A stretch of DNA of 64,000 nt from JAEUHO01 sp046350655 (GCA_046350655.1 JAXMAB010000005.1:62001-126000), one strand, 5' to 3'; counted from the stretch's first letter, positions 43,222 through 52,281 are shown. Notes: generated by a model from the letters alone, not told the origin. Numbers and translations are program-made.

Positions 43222-46200
43222 TCAGGGCGCGCCCCAGAGCACGAAGGCGGCCCACCGCGACGGCGAGGCGTCCTCGCCGCCGGCGGCGAGCGCCGCCCGC
43301 TTCGCGTCGGTCAGCGCCGACGCCGCGGAGAGGCCGCGGCCGAGGTGGGCGTCGTAGAAGCGGTCCATGAAGCGGCGCGTGGCCCGGTCCGAGACGACCC
43401 ACTGGCTCGTCACGACCCGCGGCACGCCGGCGAGGAGCGCCGCGCGCACCAGGCCGAACACGCCCTCGCCCAACACGACGCGGCCGCGGCCGGACTCGCA
43501 CGCCGACAGCACGACGAGGTCGGCGCGCCAGCGTTCGCGCTCGATGCGATCGACGTCGAGGACCTTGCCGCCCGCGAGGAGGAGCCCCGAGCCCGACGGA
43601 CGGTCCGGGTCGACGAGGCCGTGGCAGGCGAGGTGCACCACGCGGAACCGACGTTCGTCGCCGGCGAGCGCCTCGAGGAGCGCCTCGGCGCCCGCGCGCT
43701 CCCCCACGAGCAGCGTCGCGTGGCCCGGGGCGAACCGGTTGGCGAGCGACCGGGCCTCCTCGCCGCCGCCCGGCAGGGCCGGGAACCCGGTCCCGGAGGG
43801 CAGCGTCGGGTCGCCGAGCGCGAGCACGTCGGTGCCCGCGGCCTGCGACGCGGCCTCGGTCCCGAGCACGTCGAGGAGGCCCGCCGACGGGACGTACGTC
43901 ACCTCGGCGCGTTCGACGAGCCGTTCGCTCCGCGCGCCGTCCACGCGCAGGAGCGCCTCGAACGGCAGGAACGACAGCGCCCCGTCGGGCACGAACACGA
44001 GCCGCGACGCACCCGCGAGCGCCGCGTCGAGCGGCCGCACGAGCACGTCGTACGCCTTCGCCGCCGCGCGACGGTCGTCGCCGCCGTCGGTCGCGACCAC
44101 GCGCCGCCACGCCTTGATCGCGGCGTCGAGCGCGGCGAGCGGGCCCAGCCCGACCAGACGCGGGCCGTCGTGCCGCACGACGACCGCGTGGCCGGCCGCG
44201 CCGCCGGTCGTCCGGTAGACGACGACCGCGTCCTGCGGCGTGAGGCAGCCGGCCGTCGCCTTCGCGTCGGGACGCGGCGGGTCGACGAACGCGGCCGTGC
44301 GCGCCGCCGCCCGCTGCAGCCGCGCGACCGCGTCCTCGCGCTCCTTCCACGCGGCGTCGAGCGCGGCCTGGGCGGAGGCCGCGTCGTCGCCCTTCGCGTC
44401 GAGCAGCCGCGCGCGCGCGGCGGCGACCGCGGCGCGGGTCGCGTGGTCGCGTTCGACGAGCTTCGGGTCGGCGTCGCGCCAGAGCAGCGCGCTGCGGTTC
44501 GTCAGGCCCTCGGCGAGCAGCACCCCGCGCGAGTCCTCGACGCACCCGAACGCGACCGCCGCCGCCTCGACCGCCTCCGCCGGCGCCGCCGCCGCCCACG
44601 CGGCGCAGGCGGTCACGCCGAGCGCGGCCGTCGCCTCGGCGTCCTCGCGGCTCCCGATGGCGTCGGACTCGCCGAGCCCGCGCGCGAGCCCGCGCCGGAT
44701 CTCGAGCGAGCGGCGCGCCGCCTCGGCGGCCTTGCGCCACCGACCGGCCGCGGCGTCCACCTCGGCCTCGACGGCGCGGAGCAGCACCCCGACCTCGGAC
44801 CGCTCGACGTCGACGCCGGGGCGCGTGGCGAGCCCGCGCAGCGTCTCGATCGCGCCGACGTGGTCGTCGCGCGCCACCTGGAGACGCGCGAGGGCGAGGC
44901 GGACGCCGTCGGCCCCGCGCTCCATCGACGCGGCCACGTATCCCGCCGCCGCGCGTCGGGCCTCCTCCGTCGCCTCGCGGAGCCAGGGCGCGTCCGGCGC
45001 GACCGGCCCGCGACGCCGCTCGACGAGGAGACGGGAGATCGCGACCGACGTGCGCGCGTCGCCGATCACGACCGGTTCGCCGGTCTTCACCGCGATCTCG
45101 AGCGCGCGCTGCGCGTGGTCGAGGGCCTTCTCGGGTTGCCCGAGCGCACGGTGCAGCGTGGACAGCTCGCGGTGCGCGAGGAAGAGCCCCGACGTGTCGG
45201 AGGCGCGCTCGGCCCGGACGAGGAAGTCCTCGAACGCGTCCATCGACTCGCCCCAGGCGTCGTTCTCGCGGAGCAGCAGGGCGCGCCGGAACAGGATCTC
45301 GAGCCCGCCGCCGGACGCGATCGCGGCCTCCGCGGCCCGCGCCGACGCGGACTTCGCGCCGGGGCGGTCGCCGAGCGCCGCGAGGCTGCTCGCCAGCACG
45401 TCGAGCGCGAGGTACGTCGCCATCTTCGAGCCGGAGCCGGACGCCGCCTCCACCGCCCGGTCCGCCTCCGCCTTCGCCTCCGCGAACCTCCCCATCGCGA
45501 ACAGCTCGGTCGCGGCGTTCGCGACCATCACGGCCACCGTGCCGCGGTTGCCGCGGCGGGCGGCCAGCGCCTCGGTCCGCCGCGCGGTCTCGAGGGCCTC
45601 CGCGTGGCGCCCGCGGTCGTGCAGGTACGCCCCGTAGAACCGCTCGGCGAACAGCACGCCGTCGTCCCACCCGATGCGCGTCGCGGCCTCGCGCGCCTTC
45701 GCCCACGCCGCCTCCGCGCCCGCGGCGCCGGACAGGAGATAGGTGCGCGCGACCTCGACCAGCGCCCCCGCCGCGTACAGCCCCCACGGCACCCGCGCCG
45801 CCCGCTCCCGCGCCTCCTCGACGAGCGGGGGGACCGCCGCGCCGGCCCCGCCGTCCGTCGCGTTCCGGAGCCGCGTCGCGACCGCGAGGAGCGCCCATTC
45901 GTCCGCCCGCTCCGCCGCCGGGGCCGCGAACGCGCGGTCGAGCCACGCGCCGATCCCCTCGCCCCCGGGGCGCTTCGCCCACGTCGAGGCCCACGCGCGC
46001 GCGGCGCCCTCGAGCTCCGCGCGCACCGCCGCGTCCGTCGCCTCCTCCCGCAGCCGCCACAACGACCCCGCGACGAGGTAGGGATCCACGCCCGGCATCG
46101 CGGCGGCGCGTTCGAGCGCGGCGGCGTCGTGCGCGACGAACGCGGCCCGCACCTCGCGGACGGACGCGTCGAGCGCGCGCTGCGGCCCCGCGGGTGCGGC

Positions 46201-46305
46201 CGGCGCGGCGGGCGCGTCCGCTGCGTTCGCGGGCCCCGCGCGGAGACCGGCCACGCAGAGCGTCGCCGCCAACGCGAGGCCCGGTGCGGAGCGCACGCGA
46301 CCCAC
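43222..46305 (-). CDS. exported TPR-CHAT caspase-like protease
   Basis: A 1027-residue protein with a signal peptide (GLALAATLCVAGLRAGPANA), a long TPR array (about 60-740; ALDHAQRALEIAVK and similar helices) and a C-terminal CHAT domain (about 760-1027). Catalytic His at about 895 (VVHLACHG) and Cys at about 936 (VVLSACESGRG) form the caspase/separase-type dyad. Unlike cytoplasmic CHAT proteases, this one has an export signal. The GTG at 46305 lies five bases after the anti-sigma stop, and a later GTG at 46296 is possible. Third gene of a sigma/anti-sigma operon, which suggests the pathway signals or executes an envelope-stress response. Confidence 0.85.
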   Translation of the reverse strand: MGRVRSAPGLALAATLCVAGLRAGPANAADAPAAPAAPAGPQRALDASVREVRAAFVAHDAAALERAAAMPGVDPYLVAGSLWRLREEATDAAVRAELEGAARAWASTWAKRPGGEGIGAWLDRAFAAPAAERADEWALLAVATRLRNATDGGAGAAVPPLVEEARERAARVPWGLYAAGALVEVARTYLLSGAAGAEAAWAKAREAATRIGWDDGVLFAERFYGAYLHDRGRHAEALETARRTEALAARRGNRGTVAVMVANAATELFAMGRFAEAKAEADRAVEAASGSGSKMATYLALDVLASSLAALGDRPGAKSASARAAEAAIASGGGLEILFRRALLLRENDAWGESMDAFEDFLVRAERASDTSGLFLAHRELSTLHRALGQPEKALDHAQRALEIAVKTGEPVVIGDARTSVAISRLLVERRRGPVAPDAPWLREATEEARRAAAGYVAASMERGADGVRLALARLQVARDDHVGAIETLRGLATRPGVDVERSEVGVLLRAVEAEVDAAAGRWRKAAEAARRSLEIRRGLARGLGESDAIGSREDAEATAALGVTACAAWAAAAPAEAVEAAAVAFGCVEDSRGVLLAEGLTNRSALLWRDADPKLVERDHATRAAVAAARARLLDAKGDDAASAQAALDAAWKEREDAVARLQRAAARTAAFVDPPRPDAKATAGCLTPQDAVVVYRTTGGAAGHAVVVRHDGPRLVGLGPLAALDAAIKAWRRVVATDGGDDRRAAAKAYDVLVRPLDAALAGASRLVFVPDGALSFLPFEALLRVDGARSERLVERAEVTYVPSAGLLDVLGTEAASQAAGTDVLALGDPTLPSGTGFPALPGGGEEARSLANRFAPGHATLLVGERAGAEALLEALAGDERRFRVVHLACHGLVDPDRPSGSGLLLAGGKVLDVDRIERERWRADLVVLSACESGRGRVVLGEGVFGLVRAALLAGVPRVVTSQWVVSDRATRRFMDRFYDAHLGRGLSAASALTDAKRAALAAGGEDASPSRWAAFVLWGAP
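46272..46284 (+). repeat. GCGAGGCCCG dispersed repeat in a signal peptide
   Basis: ACGCGAGGCCCGG, antisense-coding for the Pro-Gly-Leu-Ala start of the CHAT protein's signal peptide. Confidence 0.6.
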
Positions 46306-46310
46306 GCCCG

Positions 46311-47363
46311 TCAGCGCGACGCGTCGGCCGGGCGGCCGAGCTTGCGACGGACCCACGCCCACGTGTCGCGCGCGACGTCGTCGGCCGTCGGCGACGCCGC
46401 GGCGCGCCCCGCGCGCACCTCGGCCTCGAGCCACAGCGACCGGCGCGCGGCCGCGTGGGCCAGCACGACGTCGCGCTCGACCGCGTCCGGCACCGCCGTC
46501 TCGGCCGCCTTCACGACGCGCTCCCACGCCGCGCGCTCGGCCTCGCCGGCGACGCGGAAGGCCCGCGTCGCGGTCGTCTCGCCGAGCGGCCCGCGCGCCG
46601 ACACCTCGAGGACGTACGCGCCCGCGGCGAGCGGCTGCGCGTCCATCGGGTACGGCATCGTCGCGACGTCCGACGTGCGGCGCCACACCTCCTGCCCGTC
46701 GCCGTCCGCGACCACGACCGTGAACGGGCTCGCCGCCGTCGCGCTCCAGCGGAACGTCGGCGTCGGCGTCAGCAGCGTCTCCGCGGGCATCTCGATCTCG
46801 AGGCCCGACCGGTGGACGTCGGCCCCCTCGGTGCGGCGCTCGGCCGCGTCCGCGGGACGGAACCCCGCGAGGTCGTCGGGCGCGGCCCGGACGAGCCGCG
46901 CCGCGGCCGCGACCAAGCGGCCCTCGGGCGTCTGAGGCGTGACGGGGCCGTCGCCCCGGCGCATCGCGACGAACCCGAGCCCGACCGCGAGGAGGACCCC
47001 CGCGGCCACGGCCCACGCGGCGAGCGACCGGCGGCGTCGCTCGCGGGCCTCGGCCAGCGAAGGGATCGGCGAAGGCATCGACACGCCGGCCCCCGAGGCC
47101 GCCCCGGCGCGCGCGCCCACGCTCTCCACGGCTTCCGCGACGGCCGCGGGTTCCTCCTCCCCCGCAGCCCCCACTTCCTCCCGCACCGACCGGACGAGGT
47201 CGCGGCAGGGCGCGCAGAGCACGAGGTGCTCCTCGACCCGGACCCGGCGCTCCCCGGTCAGCCGGCCGTCCGCGTACCCCGCGAGGAGGTTGTCGTCCGG
47301 GCACCCGGGGGTGTCGGGGGGCGAGCCCCCCGGCGTCCCGTTGATTCCATCGTGCGCGTGCAT
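46311..47363 (-). CDS. membrane-anchored zinc-finger anti-sigma factor
   Basis: A 350-residue protein. Residues 1-80 contain a zf-HC2-type anti-sigma module (LLAGYADGRLTGERRVRVEEHLVLCAPCRDL; His and CxxC zinc ligands), then a membrane helix (about 115-135, WAVAAGVLLAVGLGFVAM). Residues 160-350 are an extracytoplasmic domain with a beta-sandwich segment (TPTFRWSATAASPFTVVVADGDGQEVWRRT). It would hold the sigma factor encoded 11 bases upstream inactive and release it on an envelope cue. The ATG at 47363 lacks a Shine-Dalgarno sequence, so translation may be coupled to the sigma gene. Confidence 0.8.
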   Translation of the reverse strand: MHAHDGINGTPGGSPPDTPGCPDDNLLAGYADGRLTGERRVRVEEHLVLCAPCRDLVRSVREEVGAAGEEEPAAVAEAVESVGARAGAASGAGVSMPSPIPSLAEARERRRRSLAAWAVAAGVLLAVGLGFVAMRRGDGPVTPQTPEGRLVAAAARLVRAAPDDLAGFRPADAAERRTEGADVHRSGLEIEMPAETLLTPTPTFRWSATAASPFTVVVADGDGQEVWRRTSDVATMPYPMDAQPLAAGAYVLEVSARGPLGETTATRAFRVAGEAERAAWERVVKAAETAVPDAVERDVVLAHAAARRSLWLEAEVRAGRAAASPTADDVARDTWAWVRRKLGRPADASR

Positions 47364-47374
47364 CCCAGAAGCCC

Positions 47375-48397
47375 TCACGGCGGGGGGTTCGGCCCCCGCC
47401 CACCGGCGCCGACGGGTCCCGAGCGGGGCCCGCCACCGGAAGGAGGCGCGAGCGGCCCCGTCCTTGCCAAGAACGTCGCGATCTCGCCCGCGAGGGCGGC
47501 CTCCCCGGCGCCGGCGGCGTCGCCGACCGCGTCCCGCAGGGGCCCCCGGAGCTTCTCGACCGCGGCCGAGACGATGCGGCTGACGCGGGCCTCGCCGAGG
47601 CCGAGGAGCGCGCCGACCTGCCGCTGCGACCAGCCGTCGCGGTGCTTCGCGACGAGCGCGAGCCGCTCCTGCGACGACAGGCCCTGCCACGCGCGCTCGA
47701 GCGCCGCGGCGAAGCGCCGGCGGGCCTCGTCGTCGGCGGCGAGTCCGGCGGGTTCGGGGACGGTGCGGCCCGAGGGCGTCCGCTCGGGGTGGCTACCGCC
47801 GTCGGGGTCGACGTCGAGCGACGCGGGCTTCTTCTTGCGCGCGTCGCCCGCGATCCGCCGCACGAGCACGATCGACAGCCAGGAGAAGAGGTTGCCGGTG
47901 CCGTCGTAGGTGCCGAGCACGGTGCGGGCGGCGCCGTTCGACGGCGGCAGCGCGAGGTCGCCGAGCACGTCCTGCACCGTGGCGACCGCGGCCTCGGACG
48001 ACAACCCGCGGCGCACCGCGAAGCCCTCGAGGCGCGTGCGGTAGCGGTCGGAGAGCACGGTCCAGGCGTGGTCGCTGCCCGCGTCGGCGGCGCACGCGAG
48101 ATAGAGGTCGGCGAGCGCGGCCCCCGCGAGGTGCTCCGCGACGCGCGCCGGCGTGGGCTCGAGGCCCTGGCGTTCCCAGTGGCGGGCGGCGAGCGTTGCG
48201 ACGCGCCGTTCGTAGTCGGCGAGCGACAGCCCGAGGTCGCCGTGGTCGGCGACCCACGCGCGGTGGTGCTCCCCCAGGGGAACGCGCGCCGGAGGGACGC
48301 CGTCGAGAGAGCGCTCGGGGGTCCGGGACGCGAGGCCCGGCGGCCCGCCGGTCGCGGGGTCGTTCCGGCCGCCGGACGGGGGCGGGTGCGCGGCCAT
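47375..48397 (-). CDS. ECF-type RNA polymerase sigma factor
   Basis: A 340-residue sigma factor longer than usual ECF proteins because of an N-terminal extension (about 1-100). Region 2 is WTVLSDRYRTRLEGFAVRRGLSSEAAVATVQDVLGDL through the helix ending IAGDARKKKPA. Region 4 is LSSQERLALVAKHRDGWSQRQVGALLGLGEARVSRIVSAAVEKL. The C-terminus is a Gly/Pro/Ala tail. First gene of a three-gene operon (sigma, anti-sigma, CHAT-TPR). A translated copy of the dispersed repeat lies in its variable N-terminus. Confidence 0.8.
   Translation of the reverse strand: MAAHPPPSGGRNDPATGGPPGLASRTPERSLDGVPPARVPLGEHHRAWVADHGDLGLSLADYERRVATLAARHWERQGLEPTPARVAEHLAGAALADLYLACAADAGSDHAWTVLSDRYRTRLEGFAVRRGLSSEAAVATVQDVLGDLALPPSNGAARTVLGTYDGTGNLFSWLSIVLVRRIAGDARKKKPASLDVDPDGGSHPERTPSGRTVPEPAGLAADDEARRRFAAALERAWQGLSSQERLALVAKHRDGWSQRQVGALLGLGEARVSRIVSAAVEKLRGPLRDAVGDAAGAGEAALAGEIATFLARTGPLAPPSGGGPRSGPVGAGGRGPNPPP
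48325..48340 (+). repeat. GCGAGGCCCG dispersed repeat in the sigma N-terminus
   Basis: GGGACGCGAGGCCCGG then CGGCCCG. It encodes GPPGLASRTP in the non-conserved extension of the sigma factor. Confidence 0.65.
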
Positions 48398-48563
48398 CGG
48401 TCGGGGACCCGGCTCCAGTCCCCGGGATCCTGGCCGGGGCTCGTCCGAGGATACCGGGCCCTCCGCCCCGCCGCGTATGGCGAGGCGTGGCGCGGTTCGC
48501 CGATCCGGGACGCAACGCCCAGCGGCCCGCGGGCCGGGGGCGCAGCCTACAGCGAGGGCCGCA

Positions 48564-48619
48564 GGTCGCGAGCCGCGGGCCGCAAGTCGCGCGTCGCGGG
48601 TCGCGGCCCGCGGGTCGCG
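48564..48619. repeat. GTCGCG-rich array
   Basis: Five GTCGCG hexamers within about 55 bases, separated by GC-rich variants, in the 225-base gap between the HNH and sigma genes. No gene in this gap. Confidence 0.4.
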
Positions 48620-48622
48620 GGG

Positions 48623-49891
48623 TCACGAGTCCACGTCGTCCTCCAACGGAGAACCTCGCGGGGCGTCCCGACTCGAGCGCGTCCTCGGCGTTTCCACGTC
48701 GGATCGGTCTGGCGGGCTCATTCCGCGGTGTGCCCCCGCGGTCTCGCCGCCGAGTCCGTCCGGGAATCCACCCCACGGCCAGCCGTCGGGCGTCTGCCCG
48801 ATCGCGTCCCGGATCGCTTCTCCGATCCCCGGCCGGGCCGCGGCGTCGGGCGAAACCCCGTCTTCCGGATCCGGGTCGTCCGGATCCGGATCGTCCGGAC
48901 TCGGATCGTCCGGGAGATCCGGGTCGTCGTCGTCGAACCGCGGGACGAAGGGGCGCCCTCGCGTCGCGAGGTCACGTCCGTCACGATCGAGGAACCGCGG
49001 CTCGGACGCCGTGCCCTCGACGCGGATCACGCCCCCGTCGAGGAACACGTGGTGCTCCGAGCACAGGAGCAGGAGGTTGTCCGCCTCGCGGTGCCCGCCG
49101 CTCGCGTGCGCGACCAGGTGCGCCTTCTCGAGGAACATCGTGTTCTCGCAGAACGGCACGGCGCACTGGAAGCCCTGCCGCGCGTAGATCTCGCGGCGGA
49201 CCTCCATCGGGACGTACCGGCTGCGGTACAGGCGCGTGTCCGGTGCACGACGCGAACCGGGCGCCACGCGCGCGAAGTCGAAGCTGTCGAGGAAGTGGTC
49301 GACGACCGTCTCGAACGTCTCGCCGTGCGTCAGCGGCCGACCGGCGCGGCTCGACGCGATCTCCCTCGCCCGCTCGAAGTCGTCGCGGGCCTTGGGTCGT
49401 ACGAACACGGTGACCGGGCAGGCGGGCTCGTCGCCGATCCGGACCTGCTCGCGTCGTGCGCGAATGCGCCTCCGTAGCGTCCGGATCGGCTCGGTCCGCG
49501 CCCAGTGGCGCCAGTCGTCGTCCGGGCGCAGGAGCGTCGGCTGCGTCAGCACCTCCGACACGCACGCGGCGGCCGCGACGGTGACGCCGCCGGCGCGGAT
49601 CTCGTCGGCGAGGTCGGGGTGGAGGCGCAGCGCGCGGCCGAGATCGAGGAGCGCGCGGGCCTCGACGGCCGCCAGGCCGTGCCGCTCCCCGAACTCGCCG
49701 ACGTTCGTGCAGCCGTACGTCTCCCACATCCGCTCGTCGCCCATGCGCGCCAGCAGGCGGGCGCAGCGCAACTCGGCCTCGCGGCGCGCCGCCACCGCGT
49801 CGCGGAACGCGGCGACGAGTTCGGGCGCGCCCGCGGTCTCTGCGGGGTCGGCTTCGATCGGGGCGGGGAGTTCGTTGGACACGAACAACAT
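48623..49891 (-). CDS. HNH endonuclease with acidic repeat tail
   Basis: A 422-residue protein. Residues 1-200 form a helical region of the kind found before HNH domains in high-GC bacteria (ELRCARLLARMGDERMWE; GEFGERHGLAAVEARALLDLGR). The HNH core at about 245-290 reads FQCAVPFCENTMFLEKAHLVAHASGG...NLLLLCSEHHVF, with Cys ligands, the catalytic His and the Asn-His end of the motif. The last 120 residues are an acidic DPDDPDP repeat and a disordered tail. It is not next to a mobile element or a methylase. TAGTAT overlaps the chosen ATG at 49891, so a shorter leaderless start at a GTG three codons in is possible. Confidence 0.75.
   Translation of the reverse strand: MLFVSNELPAPIEADPAETAGAPELVAAFRDAVAARREAELRCARLLARMGDERMWETYGCTNVGEFGERHGLAAVEARALLDLGRALRLHPDLADEIRAGGVTVAAAACVSEVLTQPTLLRPDDDWRHWARTEPIRTLRRRIRARREQVRIGDEPACPVTVFVRPKARDDFERAREIASSRAGRPLTHGETFETVVDHFLDSFDFARVAPGSRRAPDTRLYRSRYVPMEVRREIYARQGFQCAVPFCENTMFLEKAHLVAHASGGHREADNLLLLCSEHHVFLDGGVIRVEGTASEPRFLDRDGRDLATRGRPFVPRFDDDDPDLPDDPSPDDPDPDDPDPEDGVSPDAAARPGIGEAIRDAIGQTPDGWPWGGFPDGLGGETAGAHRGMSPPDRSDVETPRTRSSRDAPRGSPLEDDVDS
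48863..48915 (-). repeat. 15-bp tandem units coding for Asp-Pro repeats
   Basis: Imperfect CGTCCGGATCCGGAT units (three to four) inside the HNH gene give its DPDDPDP tail. Confidence 0.6.
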
Positions 49892-50013
49892 ACTAACGCA
49901 CCCCACCGACAGCCCGCGGCCGGCGGGTCTCCGGGACGCGCCGGCCGCCCCGCCGCAGCGCACCGCCGCCTCACCGTCGGCCGGCGGGTCGCGGACGAGG
50001 CACCACGGCCGGG

Positions 50014-50649
50014 TCACTCCGCGCGGAGGGCCTCGAAGCGCGCGGCGAAGTCGGCGGGGGTGTTCGCCTCGGCGACGAGCGCGGCCGCGCGGCGCGCCTT
50101 CGCGACACCGTCGGCCACCATCTTCACCTCGCCGTCGTTCCCGCCGAACGTCTCCTCGCGGAACGCGGCGTACTTGCCGCCGCGGCGGACGATCCGGAAC
50201 ACGAACTTCTCGGCGCCGACACGGGCCGTCCCGCCCTCCTCGTCGACCTGCGCCGCCGGCAACCGCGAGAGCACGTACGCGAGCCCGAAGTCGCCGCCCG
50301 TCCCCCACTTCGCGGGGTTCTCGTCGGCGTCCCACGCCGCGGCGCCGAACTTCGAGACGTACGCGGTCCGCAGCCGGGCGAGCGCCGCGACCTCGTCGGC
50401 CATCGCGGCCCAGAAGCGGCGCTTCACCGCCACCGCGGGATCGGTGTCGTCGTACAGCGCGACCACGCGCGCGCCGTCGCCGACCTCGAGCGCGGCGCGC
50501 AGCGCCTGCAGGAGCTCCATCGGGTCGTCCCACGCGACCGCGGCCGTCGCGCGACTGGCACCCGCATCGGGCGACGACCGGCCGCACCCCACGAACGTCG
50601 CCGCGACGACCCACACCAGCGCGGCGCCACGAACTCGGCGGAACGTCAT
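50014..50649 (-). CDS. lipoprotein of unknown function
   Basis: A 211-residue lipoprotein (lipobox FVGC at about 22) with GGAGG before the ATG. The mature protein is a single helical-plus-beta domain (MELLQALRAALEVGDGARVVALYDD, later KFVFRIVRRGGKYAAFREETFGG). Its beginning recalls SnoaL/NTF2-like accessory domains, but the match is weak. No known family assigned. Same strand as the HNH gene, 122 bases upstream of it, with no obvious shared operon. Confidence 0.6.
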   Translation of the reverse strand: MTFRRVRGAALVWVVAATFVGCGRSSPDAGASRATAAVAWDDPMELLQALRAALEVGDGARVVALYDDTDPAVAVKRRFWAAMADEVAALARLRTAYVSKFGAAAWDADENPAKWGTGGDFGLAYVLSRLPAAQVDEEGGTARVGAEKFVFRIVRRGGKYAAFREETFGGNDGEVKMVADGVAKARRAAALVAEANTPADFAARFEALRAE

Positions 50650-50724
50650 GACGACCTCCTCACCGTCAGCAGAGGCCCGCGCGGCCCCGCTGTCCAGCGC
50701 GCGCCGGCCGTCGCTCGCCCGCAA

Positions 50725-50752
50725 CACCTCCGCTGCAGCACCTCCGCTGCAG
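50725..50752. repeat. 14-bp tandem duplication
   Basis: CACCTCCGCTGCAG twice in direct tandem, followed by CACGG, upstream of the lipoprotein gene. Probably a local slippage product. Confidence 0.8.
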
Positions 50753-50773
50753 CACGGTGAGGCTCCCCATGCT

Positions 50774-50815
50774 CCGGGACGCGAGGCCCGCCGGCCGCCG
50801 GGCCTCGCGTCCCGG
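50774..50815. repeat. GCGAGGCCCG perfect inverted pair (42-bp hairpin)
   Basis: CCGGGACGCGAGGCCCG (50774-50790), eight-base loop CCGGCCGC, CGGGCCTCGCGTCCCGG (50799-50815): 17 of 17 arm bases pair. It lies 15 bases beyond the esterase stop, so it may end or stabilise that transcript. Confidence 0.85.
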
Positions 50816-50830
50816 GAAGGGGGATGCGGG

Positions 50831-52117
50831 TCAGGGATCGAGCGGGACCTCGGCCGCGACGAGACGGCCGCGGTCGCCGGTGCGCTTCAGCGTGCGGAGC
50901 AGGAGCCGCGGGTCCTCCGTCGGGAACACCGATCGCGTCCCGATCCGCAACGGAGCGCCCTCGGTCGTCGCCTCGAGCCCGTTCGAGAGCCGGTGCGTCT
51001 TGGGCAACACGACGTCGCCCACGGACGCCAAATAGACGACGCCGGGCCGGTCGGCGGTCAGCCGGCCGTCGTTCGCGGCGCACGTGACAGTGAACGCGTC
51101 GGCGACCTTCGCGGGCGGCGGCACGCGGAAGCGGCCCTCGGTGCCCTGGACCGCGTACCGGAGCCGCCGGCGGAACGACGTCGGGACCGTGCGCCGGGCC
51201 GTCTTCACCACGTCCGCGACGTGTCGGCGACGCAGGTCGTGCGGCCCCGGGTGGCGGGTCGGCGGCACGGCGGTCCTCCAGTCGGCGTCTTCGTACGTGA
51301 CGAGCGTCGCGCGCGCGCCGGCGGCGAGCGCGGCGTCGTGCATCGCGACGGCATCGGCGTACGGACAGACCGTGTCACCCTTCGCGTGCAGGATCCGCAC
51401 CGTCAGCCCGGCGACGTTCTCGACGAGGGGCAGGCACCCGCCGAGGACGGCGGTCCCGCCAGCGGACTCCGGCACGATCGCCGCGAGGTCGTCGGGGAAC
51501 GTCACGGCGTAGAACCACGTCAGGAACCCCGCCTGCGACAGCCCGGTCATCGTCACCCGGTCGGGGTCCACCGCGTACTGCAGCCGCAGGTGGGCGAGGC
51601 CGTCGCGCATCACCTCCGCCATCGCCTGGTGGACGGCGAAGAACTGCGGGTCGGGGAACCGCGTGCGGTCGTCCTGGTGGCGCGTGATGACCGGCCGGAA
51701 CAGGATCACGCCGTCGAACGCGGGGTCCGACGCCCAGAAGTCGAGCCCGTCGCGGGCGTCCACGGACGCGTGGTCCGGCAGCGCGAGCACGGGGTACCGT
51801 CGGTTCGGCTGGTACCCCGAGGGCAGGCGCAGGGAGTACGTCCACGTCGCGCCGCGGCTCTCGAACGTGAGGTCGTGCCGCTTGACGGTGCGCAACGGCG
51901 ACAGCGGTGGAACGGCCTCGATGGCCTCCGCGAGGCTGCGGCAGGACGCCGTCGAGAGCGCGTCGAGCAGCGGCCCCTCGGCGGCCGCGGGCGCGCGCAG
52001 GTACGCCTCGACGTCCTTCGCGAGATCGTTGCGCGCGGCGTGCACCGGTGCCGCCGAGGCGAGCCACCCGACGGCGACGAGGCCGACGGTGCGCGCGACG
52101 GACCTCCCGGCGGCCAT
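50831..52117 (-). CDS. secreted PHB-depolymerase-like esterase
   Basis: A 428-residue exported serine hydrolase. Signal peptide of about 27 residues (ending VHAA). The alpha/beta hydrolase core includes YSLRLPSGYQPNRRYPVLALPDH, the nucleophile motif GLSQAG, and a late PHDLRRRHVADVV His region. Order and spacing resemble LpqC/PHB-depolymerase-type esterases with a C-terminal accessory domain (about 290-428). Start: ATG 52117 has GGAGG five bases upstream. The substrate is unknown. Confidence 0.75.
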   Translation of the reverse strand: MAAGRSVARTVGLVAVGWLASAAPVHAARNDLAKDVEAYLRAPAAAEGPLLDALSTASCRSLAEAIEAVPPLSPLRTVKRHDLTFESRGATWTYSLRLPSGYQPNRRYPVLALPDHASVDARDGLDFWASDPAFDGVILFRPVITRHQDDRTRFPDPQFFAVHQAMAEVMRDGLAHLRLQYAVDPDRVTMTGLSQAGFLTWFYAVTFPDDLAAIVPESAGGTAVLGGCLPLVENVAGLTVRILHAKGDTVCPYADAVAMHDAALAAGARATLVTYEDADWRTAVPPTRHPGPHDLRRRHVADVVKTARRTVPTSFRRRLRYAVQGTEGRFRVPPPAKVADAFTVTCAANDGRLTADRPGVVYLASVGDVVLPKTHRLSNGLEATTEGAPLRIGTRSVFPTEDPRLLLRTLKRTGDRGRLVAAEVPLDP

Positions 52118-52160
52118 GTCCACCTCCGCGCCTCACTCTATCCGCAGCCCGCGCGGGTCG

Positions 52161-52178
52161 CCGGGCCTTGCGTCCCGG
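52161..52178 (-). repeat. near-consensus dispersed repeat
   Basis: CCGGGCCTTGCGTCCCGG, one base off the core. It is inverted relative to the copy at 52222, making a loose hairpin in the same gap. Confidence 0.55.
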
Positions 52179-52221
52179 TAGGTCGCTCCGAGCCCCGGGG
52201 AGGGAGCAGGCGGACGATCCA

Positions 52222-52237
52222 GGGGACCGCGAGGCCC
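52222..52237 (+). repeat. GCGAGGCCCG dispersed repeat
   Basis: GGGGACCGCGAGGCCC in the gap after the membrane-protein gene stop (52282). Confidence 0.75.
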
Positions 52238-52281
52238 GCTCGGCCGCGAGGGACGCGAGGGCGCGGAGGACGCTGGGGCCG

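Noticed and set aside
48623..49891. HNH endonuclease as part of a defence or mobile system
   Set aside because: No methylase, recombinase, helicase or second nuclease lies nearby. It looks like the solitary HNH proteins common in high-GC bacteria.
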